From Bacteroidales bacterium (GTDB lineage: Bacteria; Bacteroidota; Bacteroidia; Bacteroidales; UBA3663): DNA of 64,000 nucleotides. This document shows positions 8,930-17,083 of the stretch, piece after piece. Location of the stretch: positions 1-64,000 of the forward strand of contig JAFZTS010000072.1 of the NCBI GenBank assembly GCA_017618715.1, written 5' to 3'. The position numbers and the translations under genes were made by a program. The notes under the pieces are model-generated. The model saw nothing but the letters and a program-made list of their open reading frames with translations, was not told the DNA's origin and ran no database searches. Positions within the stretch are counted from its first letter, which is position 1. Every line of letters starts with the position of its first letter.

Positions 8930-10285
8930 GAAACGATATTATTCAAGGCCCTGCAGCTCATCATTTCGCTGTCAATTCTGATATTTGTACATGAGCTGGG
9001 ACACTTCATGTGGGCCCGTATCTTTAAGGTTGGTGTCGAGAAGTTCTATCTTTTCTTCGATGCCGGCAGTTTCTCATTCCTCAAGTGGAACAAGGAAGGA
9101 ATCTTCGTTTGTAACAAACGGATTAGCCCCAAACCTAATCCCAGCGAGACTGAATATGGTATCGGCTGGGTCCCTTTGGGTGGCTATTGTGCCATTGTCG
9201 GTATGGTCGATGAGACGCACGATGCTGAACATGCTGAAACCGACCGCGCTGATGGATATGCCAAGCGTGGCAAGTTCGCACAGTTCATGATCATGGTGGG
9301 CGGCGTGCTCAACAACCTGATTCTGGCTGTCATCATCTACATCTGCATGGCATGGCACTGGGGTTCGGATATCATCAAGATTGAAGACCTTCCTTTCGGT
9401 GTCGAGTATTCCGAGTATGCCCAGCAGATCGGATTCCGTCCCGGGGACCAGATTCTTGCTGTCGATGGAAAAACCACCGACTACACACGTCTTGGCAGCG
9501 CCTTGCTGTTGGCCAACGATGTTACCGTGCGTCGCGATGGACAGGAAGTTAAGATTGCCTTGCCCGACACCATCGGCCAGGTCTTCCTGCGCGATAATCT
9601 CCAGCTTGAACTCTTTGCTATTGCCCGTATGCCTTTTGTCATCGATTCAGTCTTGACTGATAGCCCAGCCCAGAAGGCGGGATTGATGGCTGGCGACTCG
9701 CTGACAATGCTTCGTCATGAGGTCACCTTGGCCTTGAAGGCGCATAAGGGCGATACGCTTACGGTGAATTTCTACCGTGGCGATTCCTTGATGTCCACGA
9801 CAATGCGGGTGAGCGACGAGGGCATGATGGGTGCATTCTTCCGTAACTATATGACCGACGATGTCTTCACCCACATCGACTACTCTTTCTTCGAGTCGAT
9901 TCCTGCGGGCATCAAGCGCGGCTGGAATATGCTTTACAACTACGTGCGCCAGTTCAAGCTCGTCTTCACGAAGGAGGGTGCCGAGTCGTTGGGAGGTTTT
10001 GGCACCATGGGTTCCATCTTCCCTGATACATGGCAGTGGTTGCAGTTCTGGTCGATGACGGCCTTCTTCTCCGTGGCATTGGCCTTCATGAACATCCTGC
10101 CTATCCCGGCTCTGGATGGTGGACACATCTTCATCCTGCTTATCGAAGCCATCATCCGTCGCCCCATCAGCGACAAGGCCAAGGAACGTGCCGAGATCAT
10201 CGGCTTTGCTATCGTCATTGCGTTGATACTCTTCGTCAACCTCAACGACATCTGGAAGTTCATTATCCAACCCATGTTCGGCTAA
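8927..10285 (+). CDS. rseP: RIP metalloprotease (site-2 protease), RseP family
   Basis: 452 residues. The zinc motif HELGH is at residues 22-26 in the first membrane helix and the second catalytic motif LDGGH is near residue 395, next to a membrane segment. Two PDZ-like regions lie between them (one around GFRPGDQILAVDG, one around DSPAQKAGLMAGDS). The predicted start is TTG at 8927; no ATG or GTG precedes the first helix. The family cuts membrane-embedded anti-sigma factors or leftover signal peptides. It is downstream of dxr and 12 bp before the methyltransferase gene, so probably in the same operon. Confidence 0.92.
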   Translation: METILFKALQLIISLSILIFVHELGHFMWARIFKVGVEKFYLFFDAGSFSFLKWNKEGIFVCNKRISPKPNPSETEYGIGWVPLGGYCAIVGMVDETHDAEHAETDRADGYAKRGKFAQFMIMVGGVLNNLILAVIIYICMAWHWGSDIIKIEDLPFGVEYSEYAQQIGFRPGDQILAVDGKTTDYTRLGSALLLANDVTVRRDGQEVKIALPDTIGQVFLRDNLQLELFAIARMPFVIDSVLTDSPAQKAGLMAGDSLTMLRHEVTLALKAHKGDTLTVNFYRGDSLMSTTMRVSDEGMMGAFFRNYMTDDVFTHIDYSFFESIPAGIKRGWNMLYNYVRQFKLVFTKEGAESLGGFGTMGSIFPDTWQWLQFWSMTAFFSVALAFMNILPIPALDGGHIFILLIEAIIRRPISDKAKERAEIIGFAIVIALILFVNLNDIWKFIIQPMFG

Positions 10286-10297
10286 CGTTCGGGAGCT

Positions 10298-11629
10298 ATG
10301 TTTACTATCATTTTGAAGCATAGGAAGGAGGAGTCGTTGCTGAGATTTCATCCGTGGGTTTTCTCTGGTGCCATCTATAGGATGGAGGATGAGTTCGGCA
10401 ACGAGATACAGCCCGAGGAAGGCGACTGGGTACGTGTGGTCTCTTCGCAGGGCGAATTCCTCGCCTTAGGACAGTATCAGATTGGCTCAATCGCCGTGCG
10501 TATCTTCTCGTTCGATGAGAATGAGTTTGACGAAGAGTTCTTCCTGCGTCGTTTGCAGTCGGCCTACGAGTTACGTCAGTCGCTCGGCTTGATTCGCCCC
10601 GACAACAATGCCTATCGTCTGGTGCATGGCGAGGGTGACGGACTCCCGGGACTCGTCATCGATGTCTATGCTCACACGGCTGTGATGCAGGCGCATACGG
10701 CCGGTATTCACTATATACGACAGGCGCTGGCAGAAGACTTGATTCGTGTTGCGGGTGCAGAGATTCGCAATGTCTATTACAAGTCGGAAACGACATTGGG
10801 CTATAAGACCGAGGCGCGGCAGGAGGCTGAGGCCGAAGGGGAATCGGTGAATGGATACCTGATTATCGATGGCAAGCCTGTCGAAGATGCCGCACAAGGA
10901 CGTGCGCTCGAACAGACCATTAGTGACGTGGCACTTGAAAACGGTTTGAAGTTCCATGTCGATTGGCTCAAGGGGCAGAAGACCGGATTCTTCGTCGATC
11001 AGCGCGAGAACCGCGCCCTTGTCGAGCGCTTCGCCCGTGGACGCAAGGTACTCAACATGTTCTGCTATACGGGTGGCTTTTCGTTCTATGCCATGCGGGG
11101 TGGGGCAGAGCTCGTTCATTCCGTCGATGTGTCGAAGCAGGCCATCGGTTTCACGAATGCCAATGTGGAATTGAACTACCCTGATGATCCGCGTCATCAG
11201 GCATATGTGGCCGATGTGTTCGATTTCCTCAAGGATCCCTCCCGCTTCATCGGGAACCACGTAGATTCTTTCTCCCCTCACAATAGGGGAGGGGTCGGGG
11301 GAGAGGCTGTCTTCCCCTACGATCTCGTCATCCTCGATCCTCCAGCTTTCGCCAAGCATCGCAAGGTTTTGCATAATGCGCTACGCGGTTATCAGAAACT
11401 CAACGCCAAAGTGCTCGAGAAGATGCCTTCGGGCAGTATTCTCTTCACTTTCTCCTGTTCGCAGGTGGTAACTAAGGAAGACTTCCGCTGTGCCGTGTTC
11501 AGTGCAGCCGCCCAAACCGGCCGTCGCGTTCGCATCCTCTATCAGCTCCATCAGCCTGCCGACCATCCCATCAGTATCTACCATCCCGAGGGCGAATACC
11601 TCAAAGGTTTGGTTTTATACGTAGAATAA
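10298..11629 (+). CDS. Class I SAM-dependent rRNA methyltransferase, RlmI-like
   Basis: 443 residues. The N-terminal PUA-like domain contains HPWVFSGAI. The methyltransferase domain has motif I FCYTGGFSFYA (about 250), an acidic motif HSVDVS, motif IV LDPPAF (about 345) and TFSCSQ (about 387) with the cysteine expected for 5-methylcytosine transfer. RlmI methylates C1962 of 23S rRNA in E. coli; the exact target here is inferred. Residues of about 320-335 (SFSPHNRGGVGGEAVFP region) are encoded by a GC-rich palindromic repeat inserted in frame between motifs and are not typical of the family. Confidence 0.88.
   Translation: MFTIILKHRKEESLLRFHPWVFSGAIYRMEDEFGNEIQPEEGDWVRVVSSQGEFLALGQYQIGSIAVRIFSFDENEFDEEFFLRRLQSAYELRQSLGLIRPDNNAYRLVHGEGDGLPGLVIDVYAHTAVMQAHTAGIHYIRQALAEDLIRVAGAEIRNVYYKSETTLGYKTEARQEAEAEGESVNGYLIIDGKPVEDAAQGRALEQTISDVALENGLKFHVDWLKGQKTGFFVDQRENRALVERFARGRKVLNMFCYTGGFSFYAMRGGAELVHSVDVSKQAIGFTNANVELNYPDDPRHQAYVADVFDFLKDPSRFIGNHVDSFSPHNRGGVGGEAVFPYDLVILDPPAFAKHRKVLHNALRGYQKLNAKVLEKMPSGSILFTFSCSQVVTKEDFRCAVFSAAAQTGRRVRILYQLHQPADHPISIYHPEGEYLKGLVLYVE
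11268..11317. repeat. REP-like palindromic repeat inside a coding sequence
   Basis: The sequence CTCCCCTCACAATAGGGGAG and the following GGGGTCGGGGGAGAGG form a G/C-rich imperfect palindrome embedded in frame in the rRNA methyltransferase. It resembles the intergenic G/C hairpin at 28797-28871. Confidence 0.5.
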
Positions 11630-11639
11630 TGGCATGGAA

Positions 11640-11766
11640 GAGTAGTAAAAGTGAAGTAAAAGAGTAGTAAAAAAGACGAATGCATTCATGTCCTTTAAGT
11701 GAGGGAAATGTCCCTTTTACTTCCCTTTTACTCCCCTTTAATGACCCTTTTACTCCTTTTATTAAA
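11640..11766. repeat. Large imperfect inverted repeat upstream of folA
   Basis: AGTAGTAAAAGTGAAGTAAAAGAGTAG-type purine repeats on the left (11641-11674) face CCCTTTTACTTCCCTTTTACTCC-type pyrimidine repeats on the right (11710-11760). The transcript could fold into a long hairpin just before the folA ATG. Confidence 0.45.
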
Positions 11767-12270
11767 ATGAACATCATCGTAGCAGCCTCCGAAAACAACG
11801 CCATCGGCAACAAGGGAACTATGCCGTGGCATCTGCGTGCCGACCTCCAATACTTCAAGCAGGTCACTACAGGACACACCGTGATTATGGGTCGCAAGAC
11901 CTACGAGTCCATCGGTCGTCCCCTGCCGCGTCGCCGCAATGTAGTGGTGACTCGCAGCCTTTTCCATATCTCTGCTGAGGTGATGAGTAATCTCAAGCCT
12001 GGCACCAGCATCGAGGTTTATCATTCGCTTGCCGAGGCCATCGAGAAATCACCTGCCGATAGCTTCGTGATAGGAGGGGCGCAGATTTACAACCAGGCTT
12101 GGAACGAAGCCGACTGCATCTATCTCACCCGCGTCCACACCGTCATCGAAGAATTTGATGCCACCATTCCTCCCATTCCCGAAGGCTTTGTCTGCGTAAG
12201 CAGCCAAGATGTCGAGGCCGATGAAAACAACGATTTCCCCATCACTTTTGAAGTGTGGAGGAGGATTTGA
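11767..12270 (+). CDS. folA: Dihydrofolate reductase
   Basis: 167 residues. MNIIVAASENNAIG starts the first beta strand, followed by MPWHLRADLQYFK (substrate-binding Trp and acidic residue), IMGRKTYESIGRPLPRR (NADPH site), FVIGGAQIY and a C-terminal TFEVWRR. It reduces dihydrofolate to tetrahydrofolate. An in-frame ATG at 11680 would add 29 residues translated from a simple repeat; the ATG at 11767 begins exactly at the conserved N-terminus and is preferred. thyA, a frequent partner, is not in the window next to it. Confidence 0.93.
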   Translation: MNIIVAASENNAIGNKGTMPWHLRADLQYFKQVTTGHTVIMGRKTYESIGRPLPRRRNVVVTRSLFHISAEVMSNLKPGTSIEVYHSLAEAIEKSPADSFVIGGAQIYNQAWNEADCIYLTRVHTVIEEFDATIPPIPEGFVCVSSQDVEADENNDFPITFEVWRRI

Positions 12271-12378
12271 AGAACTTTACTAATTTAGAAAGGGTTTTGT
12301 TCGAGGAATCGTATTATTTCTTTGAGGAAAGACGGCTATTTAGGCAATTTCCCCATTTCATTTGTATTTAGCACATTT
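12271..12378. other. Gene-free spacer before the 42-bp array
   Basis: No convincing ORF, promoter or structure is visible between folA and the tandem array. Confidence 0.4.
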
Positions 12379-12797
12379 ACGTCCGTAGATGTTCCATTTC
12401 CGAACGAAGTTGGAGCGTCAACGTCCGTAGATGCTCCATTTACAAACAAGATAGAGCGTCAACGTCCGTAGATGCTCCATTTCCGAACGAAGTTGGAGCG
12501 TCAACGTCCGTAGATGTTCCATTTCCGAACGAAGTTGGAGCGTCAACGTCCGTAGGCGTTCCATTTCCAAATGAAGTCGGAGCGTCAACGTCCGTAGGCG
12601 TTCCATTTCCAAACGAAGATAGGGCGTCAACGTCCGTAGATGTTCCATTTCCGAACGAAGTTGGAACGTCAACGTCCGTAGGCGTTCCATTTCCAAACGA
12701 AGATGGAGCGTCAACGTCCGTAGACGTTCCATTTCCAAACGAAGATAGAGCGTCAACGTCCGTAGATGTTCTATACCCAATATTGACCAACAAATCA
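12379..12797. repeat. 42-bp minisatellite, about 10 units
   Basis: ACGTCCGTA recurs at 12379, 12421, 12462, 12504, 12546, 12588, 12630, 12672, 12714 and 12756, a period of 42 bp with one 41-bp unit. Each unit reads ACGTCCGTAGAT, GTTCCATTTCC, then AACGAAGTTGGAGCGTCA, with variation between GAT/GGC and TTGG/ATAG. The 42-bp period equals 14 codons and several frames stay open on both strands (for example a TSTDVDA-SSFGNG repeat on the minus strand from 12802 to 12440), but there is no credible start region. The units are contiguous with no spacers, so this is not CRISPR. Confidence 0.9.
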
Positions 12798-13139
12798 TTC
12801 ATCTAAGCAGGTATTCCGTCCCCGCTGTTGATTCCTATAATAAGTAACTTTCAATCTTTCAAAATAAAAGCGTCTCTCGCGTATATATTCTTACTCTTTT
12901 TCTTTATTCTATTTACTATGAACTCGCGTCCGTACTCATGGGCGTACTTGGGTGCAGTCGCACAACCGCACGCAAGCGTGCGTACACACGTAGAGCAGTA
13001 TCATCTTTCTATCTTTGCACCATCAAAACGGAAGTCCCAAGTAGTACGAAAGTTCGCCCAAAGCCACGCTATACGAAACGCTTGCCCGATGTTTTTCAAT
13101 AGTCGCTGCATCTCATGTGCGAAAAAAATTGGGAAAAGA
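12798..13139. other. Gene-free stretch with one short palindrome
   Basis: No believable gene is seen. CGCACGCAAGCGTGCG at about 12967-12982 is a perfect 7-bp palindrome with a 2-nt centre. A TATCTTTG at 13010-13017 looks like a -7 box but lacks a matching -33. Confidence 0.4.
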
Positions 13140-13170
13140 TTTGGAGAAATCACAAAATCCTTTATCTTTG
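13140..13170 (+). promoter_or_regulatory. Promoter of the LRR gene
   Basis: TTTG (13140-13143), 19-bp spacer, TATCTTTG (13163-13170). The leader to the ATG at 13242 would be about 65 nt. Confidence 0.65.
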
Positions 13171-13241
13171 TGCCAATCAAACTGCTTGATGACATAAAGC
13201 TTTGAAACAAGAGTATCAAAATTATATACAGTTTCCTATTT

Positions 13242-14561
13242 ATGTATTTGAAAGACGCATTGACATTTAGCGCTGATGGTAAGACCTTGGTTAAATGTGA
13301 CGAGAGCTATGAAGGTAAGGTGGTTGTCCCCAGCAGTATGAAAGAACTCGGACTGAGCCCCAGTAGTGCCTTGGCCAAATTACGTTCAATATTTCTCCCC
13401 TGCAAGGTGACGACCATCGGCAAGGAAGCATTCAAGGGCTGCGATAAAATCACTTCCATAGTGTTGCCTGACAGTATCAATCTGATCGAGGAGTATGCTT
13501 TTTACGGTTGCAGTAGCCTTAGCTCTATCAGGATTCCAAATAAGGTGCAGAAGATTGATAGTTTTGCCTTCCATAGTTGCTCGAAACTAGAATCAATCGA
13601 TATACCGTCCAGCGTTGAGGAAATTGGGATGTTTGTTTTCAGCGAATGCGTCGGAATCAGGAGAATTAACGTAGATCGCGACAACAGGAATTATTGTAGC
13701 GAAGACGGTGTGCTGTATTCCAAGGACAAGAGTATTCTGTATAATGTGCCGACGTGTTTTGAGAAGTACACCATTCCCAGTTCTGTAAAAAGGATTGATT
13801 ATGAAGCTTTCGATAATTGTAGCAAACTTACCAGTATGGAGATTCCTGCGAATGTGGTAGATATTGAGTCGGGAAACGTCTTCTTGGGTTGTAAAGGCAT
13901 CAAGGGATTTGTCGTTGACAAGAGTAATCAGGTCTATTGCGATATGAATGGCGCGTTATGTTCGAAGGATGGCAAAGATCTGATTCGTGTGCCCGAAGGA
14001 TATGAGACATTCAAGATACCGGACAGCATCCTTACAATCAAGGAGGGTGCCTTTTGGGGATGTGAAAAACTCACAGAGGTCGAAATCCCAAGAAATGTGA
14101 TGAAAATTGAACTTGAAGCCTTTGTCGAAACCTACGGTAACAAGCGCTACGTTGTCGCCAAGGACAATCCATACTATTGCGATATGAATGGAGCCATCTG
14201 CTCGAAAGATGGCAAGACCCTGCTACATGTCCCGATTGGGTTGGAAACGTTCACAGTGCCCGACGGTATCGTCTATATCAATGCGGATAACAATGACAAT
14301 GAATCAATCGCTTTTGAAAGCAACGATAAACTCGCCTCGTTGACAATTCCGAGTAGCGTTATCCTGATAGGAGAATACACATTCATGGGTTGTGATAACC
14401 TGGTGGAACTGCACATGAAGCACCAGACTCCTTTGGAGGCGTTTGATGAGAAATCTGATCTTGACATCGCCAAGGTCACCCTCTATGTGCCTCGTGGTTC
14501 TGAAGGGGCGTATCGTACACATCCTTTCTATAGTCAGTTCGCCAAGATTGTAGGAGAATAG
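13242..14561 (+). CDS. BspA-like leucine-rich repeat (LRR_5) protein
   Basis: 439 residues. It consists almost wholly of BspA/TpLRR-type repeats with the pattern I..EAF.GC..L..I.IP..V..I, e.g. IGKEAFKGCDKITSIVLP, IEEYAFYGCSSLSSIRIP and IDSFAFHSCSKLESIDIP, interrupted three times by a hairpin unit of the form YC-MNGA-CSKDGK-L--VP. No signal peptide, lipobox or C-terminal sorting tail is visible, unlike classic secreted BspA adhesins, so the location is uncertain. It ends with LYVPRGSEGAYR, a usual cap. The start at 13242 follows the promoter. It stands alone between a minisatellite and an AAA-ATPase gene. Confidence 0.85.
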   Translation: MYLKDALTFSADGKTLVKCDESYEGKVVVPSSMKELGLSPSSALAKLRSIFLPCKVTTIGKEAFKGCDKITSIVLPDSINLIEEYAFYGCSSLSSIRIPNKVQKIDSFAFHSCSKLESIDIPSSVEEIGMFVFSECVGIRRINVDRDNRNYCSEDGVLYSKDKSILYNVPTCFEKYTIPSSVKRIDYEAFDNCSKLTSMEIPANVVDIESGNVFLGCKGIKGFVVDKSNQVYCDMNGALCSKDGKDLIRVPEGYETFKIPDSILTIKEGAFWGCEKLTEVEIPRNVMKIELEAFVETYGNKRYVVAKDNPYYCDMNGAICSKDGKTLLHVPIGLETFTVPDGIVYINADNNDNESIAFESNDKLASLTIPSSVILIGEYTFMGCDNLVELHMKHQTPLEAFDEKSDLDIAKVTLYVPRGSEGAYRTHPFYSQFAKIVGE

Positions 14562-14833
14562 AAAAAGAGAATAAAGATGAAAAAGGGAGAATTGATATGA
14601 GTCAAGATGACAATAACTCTTAAAAATCATTAAATGTAGAAAAATAAACTATATTTTTCGTGTTTTATTTTTCTGGGAACTATGTTTTTTACATACTCGC
14701 AGAAAAATAAAACGACTTTTTTGATAATGGTTGGAAGAGAATAAGAATTCTTTAGAACTAATGCCAAATAAGAGGGAAAATTGGGGTATTTTTGCTTAAA
14801 TTGCATATTTTGATACAAATAAGGATGAAAAAT
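14562..14833. other. AT-rich intergenic region
   Basis: Apart from the hairpin at 14662-14718 nothing gene-like is visible in this strongly AT-rich stretch. Confidence 0.4.
14662..14718 (+). terminator. Terminator-like hairpin after the LRR gene
   Basis: A perfect 14-bp inverted repeat, GTTTTATTTTTCTG (14662-14675) and CAGAAAAATAAAAC (14700-14713), with a 24-nt loop, is followed by GACTTTTTT. Confidence 0.5.
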
Positions 14834-14865
14834 TTTGTTTATTTGGAATAATTGTTGTATCTTTG
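14834..14865 (+). promoter_or_regulatory. Promoter of the AAA/DUF4143 ATPase gene
   Basis: TTTG (14834-14837), 20-bp spacer, TATCTTTG (14858-14865). The ATG at 14878 is only about 10 nt from the expected transcript start, so the leader is very short. Confidence 0.7.
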
Positions 14866-14877
14866 CACCAAAAATAT

Positions 14878-16347
14878 ATGCTTATGGAATATACAGCATT
14901 GCTTGAAAAACAAATTATTGGTCGATTGAGAGTGGACAATCCGTGGTGGACAGAGGGCGTTATACCCTCGTTCTATAAGGAAATGACTCCTCGTTCGTAT
15001 TTGGACATCTTCTATCCGTTGGTGTCAAATATGGCATTGAAGAGAGCGGTAATCTTAATGGGTCCCAGACGTGTCGGTAAGACTGTGATGCTGTATCATA
15101 CTATTCAACGCCTCATTGACGAGGGTGTATCTGCTCAGAATATTATCTATATCTCTGTGGAAACTCCAATCTACAACAAGATCTATCTGGAGCAGTTGTT
15201 TAATCTGTCGCGACAAACATTGGGAAAGGCACCAGATACCAAGGAAGAATTCTATGTGTTCTTTGACGAGATTCAGTATTTGAAGGAATGGGAAGTGAAT
15301 TTGAAATCGTTGGTAGATACATATAAGAACGTTAAGTTCGTAGCCAGTGGTTCTGCGGCTGCTGAATTGAAAAAGCGGAGCGATGAGAGTGGGGCTGGTA
15401 GGTTTACTGATTTCAGGTTGCCACCACTCACTTTCTACGAGTACATTCATTTGAAAGGATACGAACATTTGATGATCAGACGTCAGATGCCTTGGGGTTC
15501 TGGTCAAATCCCTATTTGGGGCACACTGGATATTGACAAGCTGAATGGCCTTTTCGTTGACTATATCAATTATGGTGGTTATCCTGAGGTGGTTTTCAGC
15601 GAGAAGATTCAGGAGAACCCGGGGCAGTTCATCCGTCATGACATTATTGACAAGGTACTTTTGAGGGACTTGCCGAGTTTGTATGGAATACAGGATGTTC
15701 AAGAACTGAACTCTCTATTTACAATGATCGCCTATCATTCGGGAAGCCAGTTCTCCTATGAGGCTATGTCGAAAGAATCGGGTGTCCGCAAGGATATACT
15801 GAAGAAATATATTGAATATTTGGAAGCTGCTTTCCTGATTAAGGTAGTTCATAGGACAGATGATACTGCAAAACGCTATCAGAGAGAGGTGAGCTTTAAG
15901 ATTTATCTGACCAATCCGTCATTAAGATGTGCCCTATTTCAACCTATCCGAATAACGGATGAGGAAATTGGGAACCTTGTTGAGACAGCTGTTTATGCTC
16001 AATGGATTCCCCGGCAAGGTGTGGATATTTCGTTTGCCAATTGGCGCCTAAACAATAAAGAGCAAGGCGAGGTAGATATTGTAGGTATAGATGTTGCTAA
16101 ACAGAAACCTATGTGGGGTGTTGAAATAAAGTGGAGTGACCGATATGTCGAACATCCTGGTGAATTGGCTTCACTTCTATGGTATATGCCGAAAAACGGA
16201 CTGAAAGAGGCCATTGTGACAACTGAAACACAAATTGCAGACAAGGTAATGGAATGTGTGACACTACACTTCATACCCGCAGCTTGCTATGCATATACTG
16301 TTGGGGAAAACACTTTAAGACATACGCAAGATTTTTATGGATTCTGA
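14878..16347 (+). CDS. ATP-binding protein, AAA_14/DUF4143 family
   Basis: About 489 residues from the ATG at 14878 (ATG 14884 is also possible; a TTG at 14863 lies in the promoter and is rejected). Walker A GPRRVGKT is near residues 61-68 and Walker B FYVFFDEIQ near 125-132, then an AAA-like C-terminal part with ASGSAAAELKKRS. The DUF4143 region includes YGGYPEVVF, RDLPSLYGI and YIEYLEAAFLIKVV. The C-terminus VDIVGID followed by GVEIKWSDR resembles the acidic/K pattern of restriction-like nuclease folds. The family is widespread in gut Bacteroidetes, often as a solitary gene with unknown function. Confidence 0.85.
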   Translation: MLMEYTALLEKQIIGRLRVDNPWWTEGVIPSFYKEMTPRSYLDIFYPLVSNMALKRAVILMGPRRVGKTVMLYHTIQRLIDEGVSAQNIIYISVETPIYNKIYLEQLFNLSRQTLGKAPDTKEEFYVFFDEIQYLKEWEVNLKSLVDTYKNVKFVASGSAAAELKKRSDESGAGRFTDFRLPPLTFYEYIHLKGYEHLMIRRQMPWGSGQIPIWGTLDIDKLNGLFVDYINYGGYPEVVFSEKIQENPGQFIRHDIIDKVLLRDLPSLYGIQDVQELNSLFTMIAYHSGSQFSYEAMSKESGVRKDILKKYIEYLEAAFLIKVVHRTDDTAKRYQREVSFKIYLTNPSLRCALFQPIRITDEEIGNLVETAVYAQWIPRQGVDISFANWRLNNKEQGEVDIVGIDVAKQKPMWGVEIKWSDRYVEHPGELASLLWYMPKNGLKEAIVTTETQIADKVMECVTLHFIPAACYAYTVGENTLRHTQDFYGF

Positions 16348-16410
16348 CACCTTATGCAAATGAATTCACAGGTTGAAAAATAAAAATACCACAAATCGAA
16401 TGGCAGTATT

Positions 16411-17046
16411 ATGAAAAATGATAATCAAAACAGGTCGGGAGAGTATGTGAAATCATACGAGAGCTCTTCTTACAACAAGGAAGAGAGGTCGCACTATTCC
16501 AGTAGAAAAGTGGAACCGAAGCCTTCCGTTGATCAAAGCCGCAATGTGCCACCGAGACCAAAGAGTACACAGAATCCCCAGGGTTCGCAGGGTTCAATGA
16601 ATCCACAAAGTCCACAGAATCCACAAAGTCCACAGAATCCACAAAGTCCACAGAATCCACCCACGCAGGAGAAGAAGAGCGGATTAACCTGGAAGCACTT
16701 CATAATGATTTGGCTGGTCTTTACCATTTTGTGGAACGGCATCAACTGGCTTGTGAACCTTGACACTTCGGATGTGGATGAGCAACCCGAGGAACCCATC
16801 GACTATCCCTGGACAACCGACGACGAGGATCTTGACCTGGACCTCGACGAGGACGTTGCAGACGATGTCAATGAGAACGGCGAAGAGAACGTTCAAGACG
16901 ATCCCCAACCTGTTCCCGATACTGATGACACGGAAGCTCACGCCGCAGTCGTGAAACAGGCGGAGCTGGTAGGTGTCAGCACAGAGGGCACCACGGAGGA
17001 GATCTTGAATAGGATCATTGAAAAACAATTGGAAAGCATTAAGTAG
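16411..17046 (+). CDS. Small single-pass membrane protein with NPQSPQ repeats
   Basis: 211 residues, family not recognised. A polar N-terminus (1-60) leads into a Pro/Gln low-complexity stretch with tandem NPQSPQ units encoded by an 18-bp DNA repeat at about 16606-16659. One hydrophobic helix (HFIMIWLVFTILWNGINWLV, about 95-114) follows, then a highly acidic segment (about 120-165, many D and E) and a C-terminal helix of about 35 residues with VGVSTEGTTEEILNRI. The repeat is prone to length change. It ends 37 bp before the convergent carboxylesterase gene. Confidence 0.65.
   Translation: MKNDNQNRSGEYVKSYESSSYNKEERSHYSSRKVEPKPSVDQSRNVPPRPKSTQNPQGSQGSMNPQSPQNPQSPQNPQSPQNPPTQEKKSGLTWKHFIMIWLVFTILWNGINWLVNLDTSDVDEQPEEPIDYPWTTDDEDLDLDLDEDVADDVNENGEENVQDDPQPVPDTDDTEAHAAVVKQAELVGVSTEGTTEEILNRIIEKQLESIK
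16606..16659 (+). repeat. 18-bp tandem repeat encoding NPQSPQ
   Basis: Three copies of CCACAAAGTCCACAGAAT lie in tandem within the gene at 16411-17046 and keep the frame. Confidence 0.7.
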
Positions 17047-17083
17047 TCGCTGTAGTCGGCTGGCACAACCGTGTCGGGCACGT

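Noticed and set aside
12379..12797. CRISPR array
   Set aside because: Units are contiguous and degenerate with no unique spacers, and no cas genes are present.
12440..12802. Real gene encoding the TSTDVDA-SSFGNG repeats
   Set aside because: Frames are open only because the period is a multiple of three; there is no promoter, signal or non-repetitive domain, and one unit has a 1-bp deletion that breaks one frame.
12828..13205. 125-codon plus-strand frame
   Set aside because: No family resemblance, poor start context, and a promoter of the next gene lies inside it.
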